This document shows positions 54,976 to 63,747 of a stretch of 64,000 nucleotides of DNA, in pieces. Position numbers and translations under genes: made by a program. The notes beneath the pieces are model-generated. The model did not search any database and had not been told where the DNA came from. It saw only the letters and a list, made by a program, of their open reading frames with translations. The DNA is from Saprospiraceae bacterium. GTDB taxonomy: Bacteria; Bacteroidota; Bacteroidia; Chitinophagales; Saprospiraceae. Within the stretch, counting starts at the first letter, position 1. Each line of letters starts with the position of its first letter. The stretch spans positions 124,001 to 188,000 of the forward strand of contig JAHDHL010000004.1 in NCBI GenBank assembly GCA_020631355.1, read 5' to 3'.

Positions 54976-55761
54976 TTACTTTACCACATTTCCTTCCAGC
55001 GTCAACACATGCTTGGAAGGATAGCCATTTGTGTAAATTGTAATCTCTGGTCTTTGGGCTCCGACCTTGTTTGCACTATTGAAACTCACTGAAATAGCAC
55101 TACTCAATCCTGGTTCAAGTGGGAAGAAAGAAAATCCTGGTGCAGTACATCCGCAACTTGCCTTTGCATCCTTGATGACCAATTCTGAATTACCTACATT
55201 GGTATATTCAAATTCGTACTTAACGACCTCGCCTTCCTTGATGGTACCGAAATTATATGTTTTGGTAACGAACTCAATCTTAGCTCCCTTGGGCTTTTCC
55301 GGCTTGTTCGGTTTGGTCGGCTTGATGACCGGCTGAGAAATCGGAAGGTCCTCGACCTTGATGGTTGCTGCTGCAGCTTCCGCTTTTCTTTTTTCCTCCT
55401 CGGCTCTCCTACGAGCTTCTTCCTTACGCTTAGCTTCGGCTCTTTTCTTAGCTTCGACTGCTTCCTTTTCCTTTTTTTCGGCTTCGGCCTTGGCTTCCAG
55501 TTCAGCCAATTGTTCGGCTTCCTCTATGCTATCCTGCTCTGCTTTCTTCCTTGCTTCCTCGGCCAATCTCAGTTCTTCCTCCTCCAACTGCTTTGCAGCG
55601 GCTTCCTTTGCTGCTGCATCCTCTTCCTCGTCAGAGGCAACTGAAGCAGGGGTTGCTATTGAATCATTCGTTACAGTCTCTGAGGATTCTCCTGCACAGC
55701 TGTACAAGATGATGGCAAAAAGTGCCATAAGGGTTAAAAATGGTAGGTTCTTTATATTCAT
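54976..55761 (-). CDS. DUF1573 lipoprotein with TolA-like coiled coil
   Basis: 261 residues from ATG 55761; a start at 55845 would put 28 residues before the signal. Lipobox IILYSC (Cys22), then an Ala/Glu/Lys/Arg-rich coiled coil (about 45-133), a Pro/Lys linker (KPTKPNKPEKPKG) and a C-terminal DUF1573 Ig-like domain (about 160-260) with YNFGTIKEGEVVKYEFEYTN and ASCGCTAPGF. The two adjacent Cys pairs (CGC) are typical of this domain. The coil resembles the one in the 1803-residue protein. Likely spans part of the periplasm. Confidence 0.85.
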   Translation of the reverse strand: MNIKNLPFLTLMALFAIILYSCAGESSETVTNDSIATPASVASDEEEDAAAKEAAAKQLEEEELRLAEEARKKAEQDSIEEAEQLAELEAKAEAEKKEKEAVEAKKRAEAKRKEEARRRAEEEKRKAEAAAATIKVEDLPISQPVIKPTKPNKPEKPKGAKIEFVTKTYNFGTIKEGEVVKYEFEYTNVGNSELVIKDAKASCGCTAPGFSFFPLEPGLSSAISVSFNSANKVGAQRPEITIYTNGYPSKHVLTLEGNVVK

Positions 55762-55910
55762 GATTATGATAATTCTCACTTTGAGACGAAAAAAATTGGG
55801 CAAAGTATCTAAGAACGTGTTCAGATTTAACAATTTTATTTCCAATCAGCCCCCAACCATACTCCATTCACACCAAATGTCACATCTGAACACGCAGAAT
55901 CAATCCTATT

Positions 55911-57200
55911 TTATATCAACATACGGATAGGATCTTCCATGATGCCCTTAAGGGTCTGAAGGAATTGTGCTCCTGTGGCACCATCCACTACCCTATGGTC
56001 ACATGAAAGTGTAACTTTCATCATATTTCCTATAGCCAATTCACCATCCTTAACGATAGGCTTCTGGATGATACCTCCTACTGCTAGGATGCATGCATCC
56101 GGGGGATTGATGATTGCTGTGAATTCCTCGATACCAAACATTCCCAAATTCGATATCGTGAAAGTATTTCCTTGCATTTCGTGTGGCTGCAATTTTTTCT
56201 CCTTGGCCTTACCTGCCAAAGCTCTTACTTCCATATTGATATCGGAAAGGGATTTGGCGTCCGTATTCCTGATAACGGGAACCAATAAACCATCAGGTAC
56301 GGCCACGGCCACACCAATATTGATGTCCTTATTGATTCTAATCTTATCTCCTAACCAGGATGAATTAATGGCAGGATGTTGTTTCAATGCTGCTGCTGCA
56401 GACTTGACAACGATATCGTTGAATGAAATCTTAGTCGGTGCGATCTCATTCATTTGTTTTCTTGCAGCAATGGCCTTATCCATATTCACCTCTACCGTAA
56501 GATAGAAGTGAGGTGCAGAGAATTTGGATTCGCCCAATCTTCTTGCAATCACCTTTCTCATCTGACTTACGGGCACATCCTCGAAAGAAGCTCCCGGCGT
56601 AGGTGCAGAAACATTCAGCTGAACAGGAGCGGCTGGCTTCTGAACAGCAGGACTAGGCGCAGCAGGAGCTGTTCCGGTTCCTTGCTTGATTGCCAATTCT
56701 ATATCTTTCTTGACGATTCTTCCATTGTCGCCCGTTCCCTTGACAGCATGGATATTGATACCTGATTCTTCCGCCATTTTCTTGGCCAGGGGTGAAGCTT
56801 TTACCCTTCCATTATCCGTAACTACAGGATTATTAGCAGGAGCTGCGGAAGTAACAGGAGCCACAGCAACCGCTTCCTCCTTGGCAGCAGGTTCAGGTGC
56901 TTTTTCTTCTGTTGCTACTGAATCATCACCACCAGCTTGGGCCAATGCATCATCGACACTTTCACCCGCTTCTCCAATTACGGCCAAAACACCTCCAATT
57001 CCGATGGAACCCTCAGCTACTGCAATATGTAGGAGTACACCATCAGCAGGGGATTCGAAATCCATGGTAGCCTTATCAGTTTCGATTTCAGCCAATAGAT
57101 CACCGACTTCCACTTCATCACCCACTTTTTTGTGCCATGCCACAATGTTTCCTTCCTCCATTGTGTCACTCATACGTGGCATCTTAATTACCTCAGCCAT
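55911..57200 (-). CDS. Pyruvate dehydrogenase E2 component (dihydrolipoamide acetyltransferase)
   Basis: 429 residues: one N-terminal lipoyl domain with K43 in ETDKATMDFES, an Ala/Pro linker, a peripheral-subunit-binding domain (RVKASPLAKKMAEESGI, about 130-165), another Ala/Pro linker and the acetyltransferase core (about 200-429) ending DHRVVDGATGAQFL, with the catalytic His and Asp. Only one lipoyl domain is fused, the other two being on the preceding gene. The gap to that gene is two bases, so they are one operon. E1 and E3 genes are not in the window. Confidence 0.92.
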   Translation of the reverse strand: MAEVIKMPRMSDTMEEGNIVAWHKKVGDEVEVGDLLAEIETDKATMDFESPADGVLLHIAVAEGSIGIGGVLAVIGEAGESVDDALAQAGGDDSVATEEKAPEPAAKEEAVAVAPVTSAAPANNPVVTDNGRVKASPLAKKMAEESGINIHAVKGTGDNGRIVKKDIELAIKQGTGTAPAAPSPAVQKPAAPVQLNVSAPTPGASFEDVPVSQMRKVIARRLGESKFSAPHFYLTVEVNMDKAIAARKQMNEIAPTKISFNDIVVKSAAAALKQHPAINSSWLGDKIRINKDINIGVAVAVPDGLLVPVIRNTDAKSLSDINMEVRALAGKAKEKKLQPHEMQGNTFTISNLGMFGIEEFTAIINPPDACILAVGGIIQKPIVKDGELAIGNMMKVTLSCDHRVVDGATGAQFLQTLKGIMEDPIRMLI

Positions 57201-57202
57201 GA

Positions 57203-57784
57203 TTATTCTTCTTTAATGTTTTCCAATAAATGTTGAAAATTCATTCCTTTTTCTCCCAGAATAACTAGGATATCGTTTTCGTTCACTTCTGGTTGTTCCT
57301 CGGGTCGGGTATAAAGCACCCATCCTTCTCTAAAGGATTCTATTTCGATAACAGACTTATCTGTTTCCACTTCAGCAAAGATATCCCCTTTTTTGAGGTA
57401 ATCACCTGCCTTGATGTTCCACTTCACAATCCTTGCCATCTCCATCATATCACTCAACTTGGGCAACCTGATAACATCCAAACCGTGGGCCTTATCAATT
57501 TGTTGCTCCGTTGTTTGTATTTCGGATAAAACTTCCGATGCTTTTTCTCCTTTCTCACCGATTACACAAAGTATATCACCTACTTCCACCTCACCCACAG
57601 GTACTTTGATATAAAGCAGAACCCCTTCGGATTCAGCTTCAATTACAATAATCGATTTATCTGTTTCAAATTCCACCAAGGATTCTCCGAGCTTCACCTC
57701 CTCTCCCTCTTTCTTCAGCCATTTTACTATTACGGCTTTATTTTGGTTTTCGGAGAAGCTGGGTAGTCTGACAATTTCAGCCAT
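57203..57784 (-). CDS. Stand-alone di-lipoyl domain protein
   Basis: 193 residues made of two lipoyl domains, each with a lipoylation lysine in a tight turn: K43 in FETDKSIIVIEA and K143 in VETDKSVIEIES. There is no linker of the E2 type, no subunit-binding domain and no catalytic core. The gene precedes E2 by two bases, so its product probably serves as an extra swinging-arm carrier for the same complex. Confidence 0.88.
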   Translation of the reverse strand: MAEIVRLPSFSENQNKAVIVKWLKKEGEEVKLGESLVEFETDKSIIVIEAESEGVLLYIKVPVGEVEVGDILCVIGEKGEKASEVLSEIQTTEQQIDKAHGLDVIRLPKLSDMMEMARIVKWNIKAGDYLKKGDIFAEVETDKSVIEIESFREGWVLYTRPEEQPEVNENDILVILGEKGMNFQHLLENIKEE

Positions 57785-57824
57785 TGATGATAGTTAGCAA
57801 GCCCAATAATATGTTTCAGGGCTC

Positions 57825-57855
57825 CAAAATTAAACTAAAAAACCTTTAATCCCAA
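57825..57855 (-). promoter_or_regulatory. Promoter of the di-lipoyl/E2 operon
   Basis: On the minus strand TTG (57853-57855), 20-base spacer, TAATTTTG (57825-57832). About 40 bases before the di-lipoyl ATG. Confidence 0.65.
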
Positions 57856-58034
57856 CAGGATACACATATATTACGAATATGTTTAAGGTATTGACAAATA
57901 AACAATCGCAAATGTAAGCAATACTTAGTGTAATAATGACGTTAAGATTTATTTTATTCTTCATTACAATGTAATAGTTGGATAAAAAAGGTAGATTTCC
58001 TCTCTCAAATTCTAAATTTGGACGCATTCCTGAT

Positions 58035-58042
58035 TAATTTTG
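58035..58042 (+). promoter_or_regulatory. Promoter -7 element of recR
   Basis: TAATTTTG ends six bases before the ATG at 58049, so transcription would start at or just by the initiation codon. A TTTG at 58017 is too close (14 bases) to be a standard -33 box. Confidence 0.45.
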
Positions 58043-58048
58043 CATCCT

Positions 58049-58660
58049 ATGAATTTTTCATCCAAACTAATGGAACAGGCCGTAGAGGCTTTTTCCAGTC
58101 TGCCGGGGATTGGTAAGAAGTCAGCTTTGCGATTGGTATTGCATATGGTCAACCAATCGAATGATGATGTGGCATCTTTCACTGGAGCCCTTACCCAGCT
58201 CAAGAAGCACCTGAAGTCCTGTACCGAGTGCCACAACCTTTCGGACGAGGAAAAATGTCAAATTTGTTCGGATTCCATGAGGAATCAGGATACCATCTGT
58301 GTTGTTGAAAGCATCAGGGATGTAATGGCGATTGAGAATACCGGACAATTTAGGGGACTCTATCACGTCCTTGGGGGTGTCATACGTCCTATTGAGGGAA
58401 TCGGTCCGGAGCAACTTAACATCGACTCATTGATAGCGCGAGCAAAGAAAGCAGATACCAAGGAAATTGTAATGGCCATCAGTCCGACGATTGAGGGAGA
58501 GACAACGACATTCTATGTATCGAAACAGCTATCCAGTGTGGATGTTCGTATTAGTACCATAGCCCGTGGCGTATCCTTTGGTGGGGAATTGCAATATGCG
58601 GACGAATTGACACTTGGGCGTTCCATTGTAGCCAGGATGCCATATAAAATCAAAGAATAA
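58049..58660 (+). CDS. recR: Recombination protein RecR
   Basis: 203-residue RecFOR-pathway protein that helps load RecA at gaps. N-terminal helix-hairpin-helix (FSSLPGIGKKSALRLVLHMV), Cys4 zinc finger CTECHNLSDEEKCQICSD (about 57-74), and a Toprim domain (CVVESIRDVMAIENTGQFRG). ATG 58049 is taken; a TTG at 58040 lies inside the promoter element. Confidence 0.95.
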   Translation: MNFSSKLMEQAVEAFSSLPGIGKKSALRLVLHMVNQSNDDVASFTGALTQLKKHLKSCTECHNLSDEEKCQICSDSMRNQDTICVVESIRDVMAIENTGQFRGLYHVLGGVIRPIEGIGPEQLNIDSLIARAKKADTKEIVMAISPTIEGETTTFYVSKQLSSVDVRISTIARGVSFGGELQYADELTLGRSIVARMPYKIKE

Positions 58661-58667
58661 TTCAGAT

Positions 58668-59393
58668 ATGAAACATATCATTACCTTTTGCCTTTTCATG
58701 TTATTCAGTCTTTTTGCCATCGGGCAGGATGTCATGGATTATCAGGAGTACTATCTGGGTACAGGATACTCCGTGGGTATCGGAAAGTTCTCCCAAATCA
58801 ATCATGTTTTGGATAAGTTCAATGAAAGAGAAATCCAAGAAAAGGATTTCACAGGTTTCCGTTCGCCCAACGGGATAGCATTCGCTATGGGTACGACCCA
58901 AACATTCTTCAATGTAGAAGCAGGTTTTGTACAAATCCAACAAAGGAGGAAGACAACATACAATGACAACAACAATCTACTACAAAGGGATGTAAGGCTG
59001 AGAATGAATTCGTATTACCTTGGAATTGGTATCTTTCTCCCTGTGAATAGAGGCTTTGGAATAGGAGCAGGTGTCAATGGCGACTATTACAATCTGAAGT
59101 TGAGTACCAGGATAGGCAATGAGGGTAACATGAGTAGGGTTGCATTCATCACACCATCATCAGGTTCGACCTATGGCACGAGTGTGGAGTTGAAATTCTA
59201 CTTCGGGGACATGAATGATCATGGTACCAAGTTGATGATCAAACCCTACTATTCCATTATGTTCAATGATTTTGACGTAACGGATCTGGACAACACAATC
59301 AATGGCGAGAACTCAGCGGATGATAGTGATTCCAATCAGAATCTGAGCCATTTCGGAATCACATTCCTCATCAATTATTCCATTAGAAAATAA
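58668..59393 (+). CDS. Putative outer-membrane beta-barrel protein (241 aa)
   Basis: Signal peptide MKHIITFCLFMLFSLFAIGQ, then alternating hydrophobic strands (YYLGTGYSVGIGKFSQIN, FFNVEAGFVQIQQR, YLGIGIFLPVNRGFGIGAGV, FGITFLINYSIRK) ending in an aromatic/basic last strand, the pattern of small outer-membrane barrels. No T9SS domain. It begins seven bases after recR, likely in the same transcript. Confidence 0.7.
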   Translation: MKHIITFCLFMLFSLFAIGQDVMDYQEYYLGTGYSVGIGKFSQINHVLDKFNEREIQEKDFTGFRSPNGIAFAMGTTQTFFNVEAGFVQIQQRRKTTYNDNNNLLQRDVRLRMNSYYLGIGIFLPVNRGFGIGAGVNGDYYNLKLSTRIGNEGNMSRVAFITPSSGSTYGTSVELKFYFGDMNDHGTKLMIKPYYSIMFNDFDVTDLDNTINGENSADDSDSNQNLSHFGITFLINYSIRK

Positions 59394-59409
59394 ATCCTAT
59401 GGTTAGGAA

Positions 59410-61368
59410 ATGAAACTGTCTGTCGTCATCGTCAATTATAATGTTCGGTATTTCTTAGAACAGACCCTCATTTCCGCTAAGAAAGCAGCTGAATCAGTTG
59501 AAACGGAAATTTTCGTTGTCGATAATAATTCCGTGGATGACAGTGTGCAGATGGTCAAGGAACGATTCCCAGAGGTCCAGTTGATTGCCAACAAGGACAA
59601 CCCCGGATTTTCCATTGCCAACAACCAAGCCATTCACTTATCCAAGGGAGCATACATCCTTCTCCTTAATCCAGACACAGTAGTCGAGGAGAGTACTTTC
59701 AGGAAATGCGTGGAGTTCATGGACGAACATCCAACATGTGGAGGATTGGGTGTCAAGATGATTGATGGTTCGGGAAAATTCCTCCCTGAATCCAAACGTG
59801 GATTCCCCTCTCCTTTTGTGGCCTTTTGCAAGACATTCGGACTTTCCAAACTTTTTCCCAAGTCAAAGTTGTTCAATGGGTATCATCTGGGGTATCTGGA
59901 TAAGGATGAAATCCACAAGGTGGATGTTCTTTCAGGGGCTTTCATGATGTTGAGAAAATCAGTACTTGATGAAATCGGACTATTGGATGAAACATTCTTC
60001 ATGTATGGGGAAGACATCGACCTGTCCTACAGAATCAAGCAGGCCGGTTACGAAAATTACTACTTTCCCTCCACTACCATTATTCATTATAAAGGAGAAA
60101 GTACCAAGAAAGGAAGCCTCAACTATGTAAGGGTTTTCTATCAGGCCATGATCATATTTGCGCGCAAGCATTTCAAGGGTTCCAAGGGTTCCCTTTTCAT
60201 ACTGATGTTGCAAATGGCCATCTACCTCCGGGCTTTCATTACTTTGGTGGGACATTGGTCAAGAAAGCTATTCCTGCCGTTCAGTGATGCCTTATTGATA
60301 GGAATAGGCTTATATTTCCTTAGGGATTTCTGGGCCATCTACTACTTCAAGGATCCGCATTATTATGATGCTACATTTCTTTGGTTCAATATTCCCTTGT
60401 ATACTTCCATTTGGGTCTCATCCATCTTTTTCAGTGGCGGGTATGATGAAACGCATAGCCTGAGAAGACCCATTAGGGGCTTATTCTTTGGTTCCATCCT
60501 TTTGGCGGCCATCTATGGTTTTCTGGATATGGAATTCAGATCTTCAAGAATGCTTATCGTACTGGGAGCCATTTGGGCTTCCTTATCCATTTTGGGTAGT
60601 CGTTTCCTTTATCATTTTATTCGATTCAAGAATTTCAATCTGGGCAAATCAAATCCTAGCAATCTGGTTATCGTAGGGTCTGAGAATGAGGTGGACCGCA
60701 CCCTTAAATTACTGCAAGAAGCGAGGGTGAATAAGAATATCATCGGCAGCATATCATCCTTGGAGGAAAAGGTCACTACACTATCCTTGGGTCGTTTTTC
60801 CCAATTGGATGAAATCATACGGATTTACAAGGTGAATGAAATCATTTTTTGTTCCAAGGACATCGAGTCCCATAAGATTATGGATGCGATGTCCAGATTA
60901 GGACCGGATATCCAGTATAAGATTCTTCCTGAGAAAAGCATTAGTATCATTGGAAGTCATTCCAAAAATCATTCTGGAGAGTTATACACAATAGATGTAG
61001 CCTACCAAATCAACAGCAGTATCAACCAAAGGAACAAGCGTTTTCTGGATTTAGGATTATCCTTATCATTCATCATTCTTCTACCGATAATGTTATTCCT
61101 TGTCAGGAATAAATCCGGATTCCTTGGAAACATGCTGTCTGTCCTGCTAGGAAAGAAAACTTGGGTGGGATATGCTTCTGCCCAACCCCAATTGTGGTCA
61201 CTACCCAAAATCAGACCCTCGGTCCTACATCCTATGGATGCTTTCGACCTTGAACAACAATCTCCCGAAACATTAGAACGTTTGGATTTCCATTATGCCA
61301 AGGATTATCATCTTTGGGAAGATGCACAAATCATCTGGAAAGGCTTCCCGAATCTAGGGCGTCAATAG
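59410..61368 (+). CDS. GT2 glycosyltransferase fused to a degenerate polyprenyl-phosphate sugar phosphotransferase-like module
   Basis: 652 residues. GT2 domain about 1-235 with VIVNYNVRYFLEQTL, VVDNNSVDDSVQM, LLLNPDTVVEE and YGEDIDLSYRIKQAGYENYY. About 255-405 contains five membrane helices, about 415-530 a nucleotide-fold domain (LVIVGSENEVDRTLKLLQEA), then a helix (about 545-565) and a C-terminal part KTWVGYASAQPQLWSLPKIR and LERLDFHYAKDYHLWEDAQI. The latter part matches the layout of WbaP/UDP-glucose lipid carrier transferases, but the catalytic loop region looks shortened. Probably builds lipid-linked glycans at the inner membrane. It follows recR and the barrel gene. Confidence 0.8.
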   Translation: MKLSVVIVNYNVRYFLEQTLISAKKAAESVETEIFVVDNNSVDDSVQMVKERFPEVQLIANKDNPGFSIANNQAIHLSKGAYILLLNPDTVVEESTFRKCVEFMDEHPTCGGLGVKMIDGSGKFLPESKRGFPSPFVAFCKTFGLSKLFPKSKLFNGYHLGYLDKDEIHKVDVLSGAFMMLRKSVLDEIGLLDETFFMYGEDIDLSYRIKQAGYENYYFPSTTIIHYKGESTKKGSLNYVRVFYQAMIIFARKHFKGSKGSLFILMLQMAIYLRAFITLVGHWSRKLFLPFSDALLIGIGLYFLRDFWAIYYFKDPHYYDATFLWFNIPLYTSIWVSSIFFSGGYDETHSLRRPIRGLFFGSILLAAIYGFLDMEFRSSRMLIVLGAIWASLSILGSRFLYHFIRFKNFNLGKSNPSNLVIVGSENEVDRTLKLLQEARVNKNIIGSISSLEEKVTTLSLGRFSQLDEIIRIYKVNEIIFCSKDIESHKIMDAMSRLGPDIQYKILPEKSISIIGSHSKNHSGELYTIDVAYQINSSINQRNKRFLDLGLSLSFIILLPIMLFLVRNKSGFLGNMLSVLLGKKTWVGYASAQPQLWSLPKIRPSVLHPMDAFDLEQQSPETLERLDFHYAKDYHLWEDAQIIWKGFPNLGRQ

Positions 61369-61372
61369 CGTA

Positions 61373-62389
61373 TCAAAACAAGAACATTCCGATTCCGAAA
61401 ATGAATAACCCCAAGGACATGAATGTGAAGAATGCGGACCACAACAAGCCTATATATTTTACAAATGTCTTGAAAAAGCCCTGCCCATAAAAGTTCTTCA
61501 TTGCGAAGAAAATATAAATCGGGCCAATTAGACCCGGAACCAATAACCCATATTGGAGTACATCATATTCGAATATATTTCCTAATAAGAACATCAATAC
61601 TCCTAGCAAAAATATAAAGGCATTGATATGGGTCAGGAAAATAATGTGTTCCACATAGTACCTATTCTGCCTGATATACATCAAAGCCAACGTAATCCCA
61701 AGGAAAGGGATGGACCCCAATATGACCCAAGACAGCAGGCTGAATACATAAGCTACGTAGCCTCCGGGGCTCTTGATGATTTTTTTCGTTCTACGAACCA
61801 GTAATCTTTCAAAATATCCCTCAATCTTATATTTATCCAACAATTCCTCATCGGATAATGACATGATATCATTACCCGAAATTCGTGCACCATTAAAATA
61901 ATTTATGTGAAATGTAGTAGAATCCAAAGCGATGAATTCATCAACTGTTTCTACCAAATCAGCTGAATTGACATCAGGGTGGCGTTCGGTAAGGTACCTT
62001 TCCAGACTATCCCTATTATCATCAAAATAATCATTGACAATCCCAATCTTACGCATATTGTTATCCTCATCCAATTCCTCAAAATCCCCTTTGGTATGAA
62101 AGGCGAATAAGGCAAAGTAAACCAGCAATGTAAACAGCAATAATCTCCCCGGGCTAGTGTATCTTTTTCGTTTACCCTTGAAAAACTCCTTGGTCAGAAA
62201 ACCGGGACGCAATAACAACATTGGGGTCTTATACAATTTGGAATCCCAATTCAACACATTGGAAAAAAACTCCTTGACCAATTCCGACAACTTAATCTTA
62301 CCCTCAATATTCTTTTGTCCACAATGACTACAAAACTGGTCATGTGATTCAATAGGATGATGACAATTCGGGCAATACTGGTCTTTCAT
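61373..62389 (-). CDS. DUF3667 family membrane protein with zinc ribbon
   Basis: 338 residues from ATG 62389 (a TTG at 62398 adds three residues). N-terminal zinc ribbon C6-x2-C9 and C20-x2-C23 (YCPNCHH, FCSHCGQKN), then KLSELVKEFFSNVLNWDSKL and LLRPGFLTKEFFKGKRKRY, the DUF3667 signature, and four or five membrane helices. The FELFDEDN-type soluble part between helices is about 110-200. Function of the family unknown. Convergent with the GT2 fusion, four bases apart. Confidence 0.87.
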   Translation of the reverse strand: MKDQYCPNCHHPIESHDQFCSHCGQKNIEGKIKLSELVKEFFSNVLNWDSKLYKTPMLLLRPGFLTKEFFKGKRKRYTSPGRLLLFTLLVYFALFAFHTKGDFEELDEDNNMRKIGIVNDYFDDNRDSLERYLTERHPDVNSADLVETVDEFIALDSTTFHINYFNGARISGNDIMSLSDEELLDKYKIEGYFERLLVRRTKKIIKSPGGYVAYVFSLLSWVILGSIPFLGITLALMYIRQNRYYVEHIIFLTHINAFIFLLGVLMFLLGNIFEYDVLQYGLLVPGLIGPIYIFFAMKNFYGQGFFKTFVKYIGLLWSAFFTFMSLGLFIFGIGMFLF

Positions 62390-62504
62390 GATGCTCAATT
62401 TAATCTCTCTCGGGATAAAGCCAAAGTATTCGGGTCATTTTCGGATGAATTCTAGTAGGATGCAGACGAAAGGAAACAGAAGAAGCTTCTGGAAGATATT
62501 GGAA

Positions 62505-62536
62505 TTTGAGTTTATTCCCGACTTGGAGTATGTTTG
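62505..62536 (+). promoter_or_regulatory. Promoter of the M20 amidohydrolase gene
   Basis: TTTG (62505-62508), 20-base spacer, TATGTTTG (62529-62536). Transcription would start near 62543, about 12 bases before the ATG at 62555. Confidence 0.7.
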
Positions 62537-62554
62537 TATTCTAAATCCGGTAAT

Positions 62555-63745
62555 ATGCTCAAAGAGAAAATCAAACAATTGGCCCAAGACTATCAGGAAG
62601 AAGCCATTCTGATTCGCAGACACATCCATATGAATCCTGAATTATCCTATGAGGAAGTGGAAACAGGAAAATTCATTGCTGCACAATTGGAAAAGATGGG
62701 AATTCCTTATGAGCATGGAATTGCGGACAACGGTGTGGTAGGACTGATAAAGGGTAAGAATCCTGATAAGAAAATCATTGCCCTCAGGGCGGACATTGAT
62801 GCATTACCCATCAAGGAAGCCAATGATGTTCCCTATAAATCAAAGAAAGAGGGCATCATGCATGCCTGTGGCCATGATGTCCACACTGCCTCATTGCTTG
62901 GAGCAGCCAAAATCCTAAAGGATTGTGAGAATGATTTTGAGGGAACCATCAAATTACTTTTCCAACCCGCCGAGGAAAGACTTCCCGGAGGAGCTTCCAT
63001 TATGATTAAGGAGGGTGCATTGGAAAATCCAAAACCTACTTCCATCATTGGGCAGCATGTACATCCTCCATTGGCTTCGGGAAAAATCGGACTGAAACCC
63101 GGCATATATATGGCTTCGGCAGATGAGATCTATGTGAGTGTGAAAGGACGTGGCGGACACGGAGCATTGCCACAGGATTGTATTGATCCGATTGTGATTA
63201 CGGCCCATATCATCACTGCCTTACAACAAATCGTGAGTAGGAATGCCAATCCTGCCATGCCCACTGTCCTGACTCTTGGGAAAATCAATTCCACAGGCGG
63301 TTCTACTAACATCATCCCCAACGAAGTAAAACTCATGGGTACATTCAGGACTTTTGATGAGGAATGGAGAGGTGAGGCACATAAAAGAATGAAGAAAATG
63401 GCAGAATCCATTGCTGAGGGAATGGGTGGTAGTTGCGAATTCAATGTCATCAGGGGCTATCCTGCGCTTTACAACAATCCTGAACTGGCCATCAATACAA
63501 AACAATGGGCCATCGACTTTTTGGGGGAGGAAAATGTGGTTGATTTGCCATTGCGTCTAACAGCTGAGGATTTCGCCTATTATTCCCAAGTCATGCCAGC
63601 TTGTTTCTACCGACTAGGAACAGGGAACCAAGAAAAAGGAATCACATCACCGGTCCATACCAATACCTTTGATATTGACGAGGATTGCATGGAACTGAGT
63701 ATCGGACTCATGGCTTGGCTTGCTGTGAAAGAATTGGGTAACTAG
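62555..63745 (+). CDS. M20 family amidohydrolase (N-acyl amino acid / hippurate hydrolase type)
   Basis: 396 residues, dimetal peptidase fold. Motifs: RRHIHMNPELSYEE, RADIDALPI, HACGHDVHTASLLGAA with catalytic and metal residues, LFQPAEERLPGGA, and QHVHPPLASGKIG; the lid domain is about 190-305 (GRGGHGALPQDCIDPIVIT). Family members cleave acetyl or benzoyl groups from amino acids. Start ATG 62555 rather than TTG 62534, which overlaps the promoter. Confidence 0.93.
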   Translation: MLKEKIKQLAQDYQEEAILIRRHIHMNPELSYEEVETGKFIAAQLEKMGIPYEHGIADNGVVGLIKGKNPDKKIIALRADIDALPIKEANDVPYKSKKEGIMHACGHDVHTASLLGAAKILKDCENDFEGTIKLLFQPAEERLPGGASIMIKEGALENPKPTSIIGQHVHPPLASGKIGLKPGIYMASADEIYVSVKGRGGHGALPQDCIDPIVITAHIITALQQIVSRNANPAMPTVLTLGKINSTGGSTNIIPNEVKLMGTFRTFDEEWRGEAHKRMKKMAESIAEGMGGSCEFNVIRGYPALYNNPELAINTKQWAIDFLGEENVVDLPLRLTAEDFAYYSQVMPACFYRLGTGNQEKGITSPVHTNTFDIDEDCMELSIGLMAWLAVKELGN

Positions 63746-63747
63746 GC

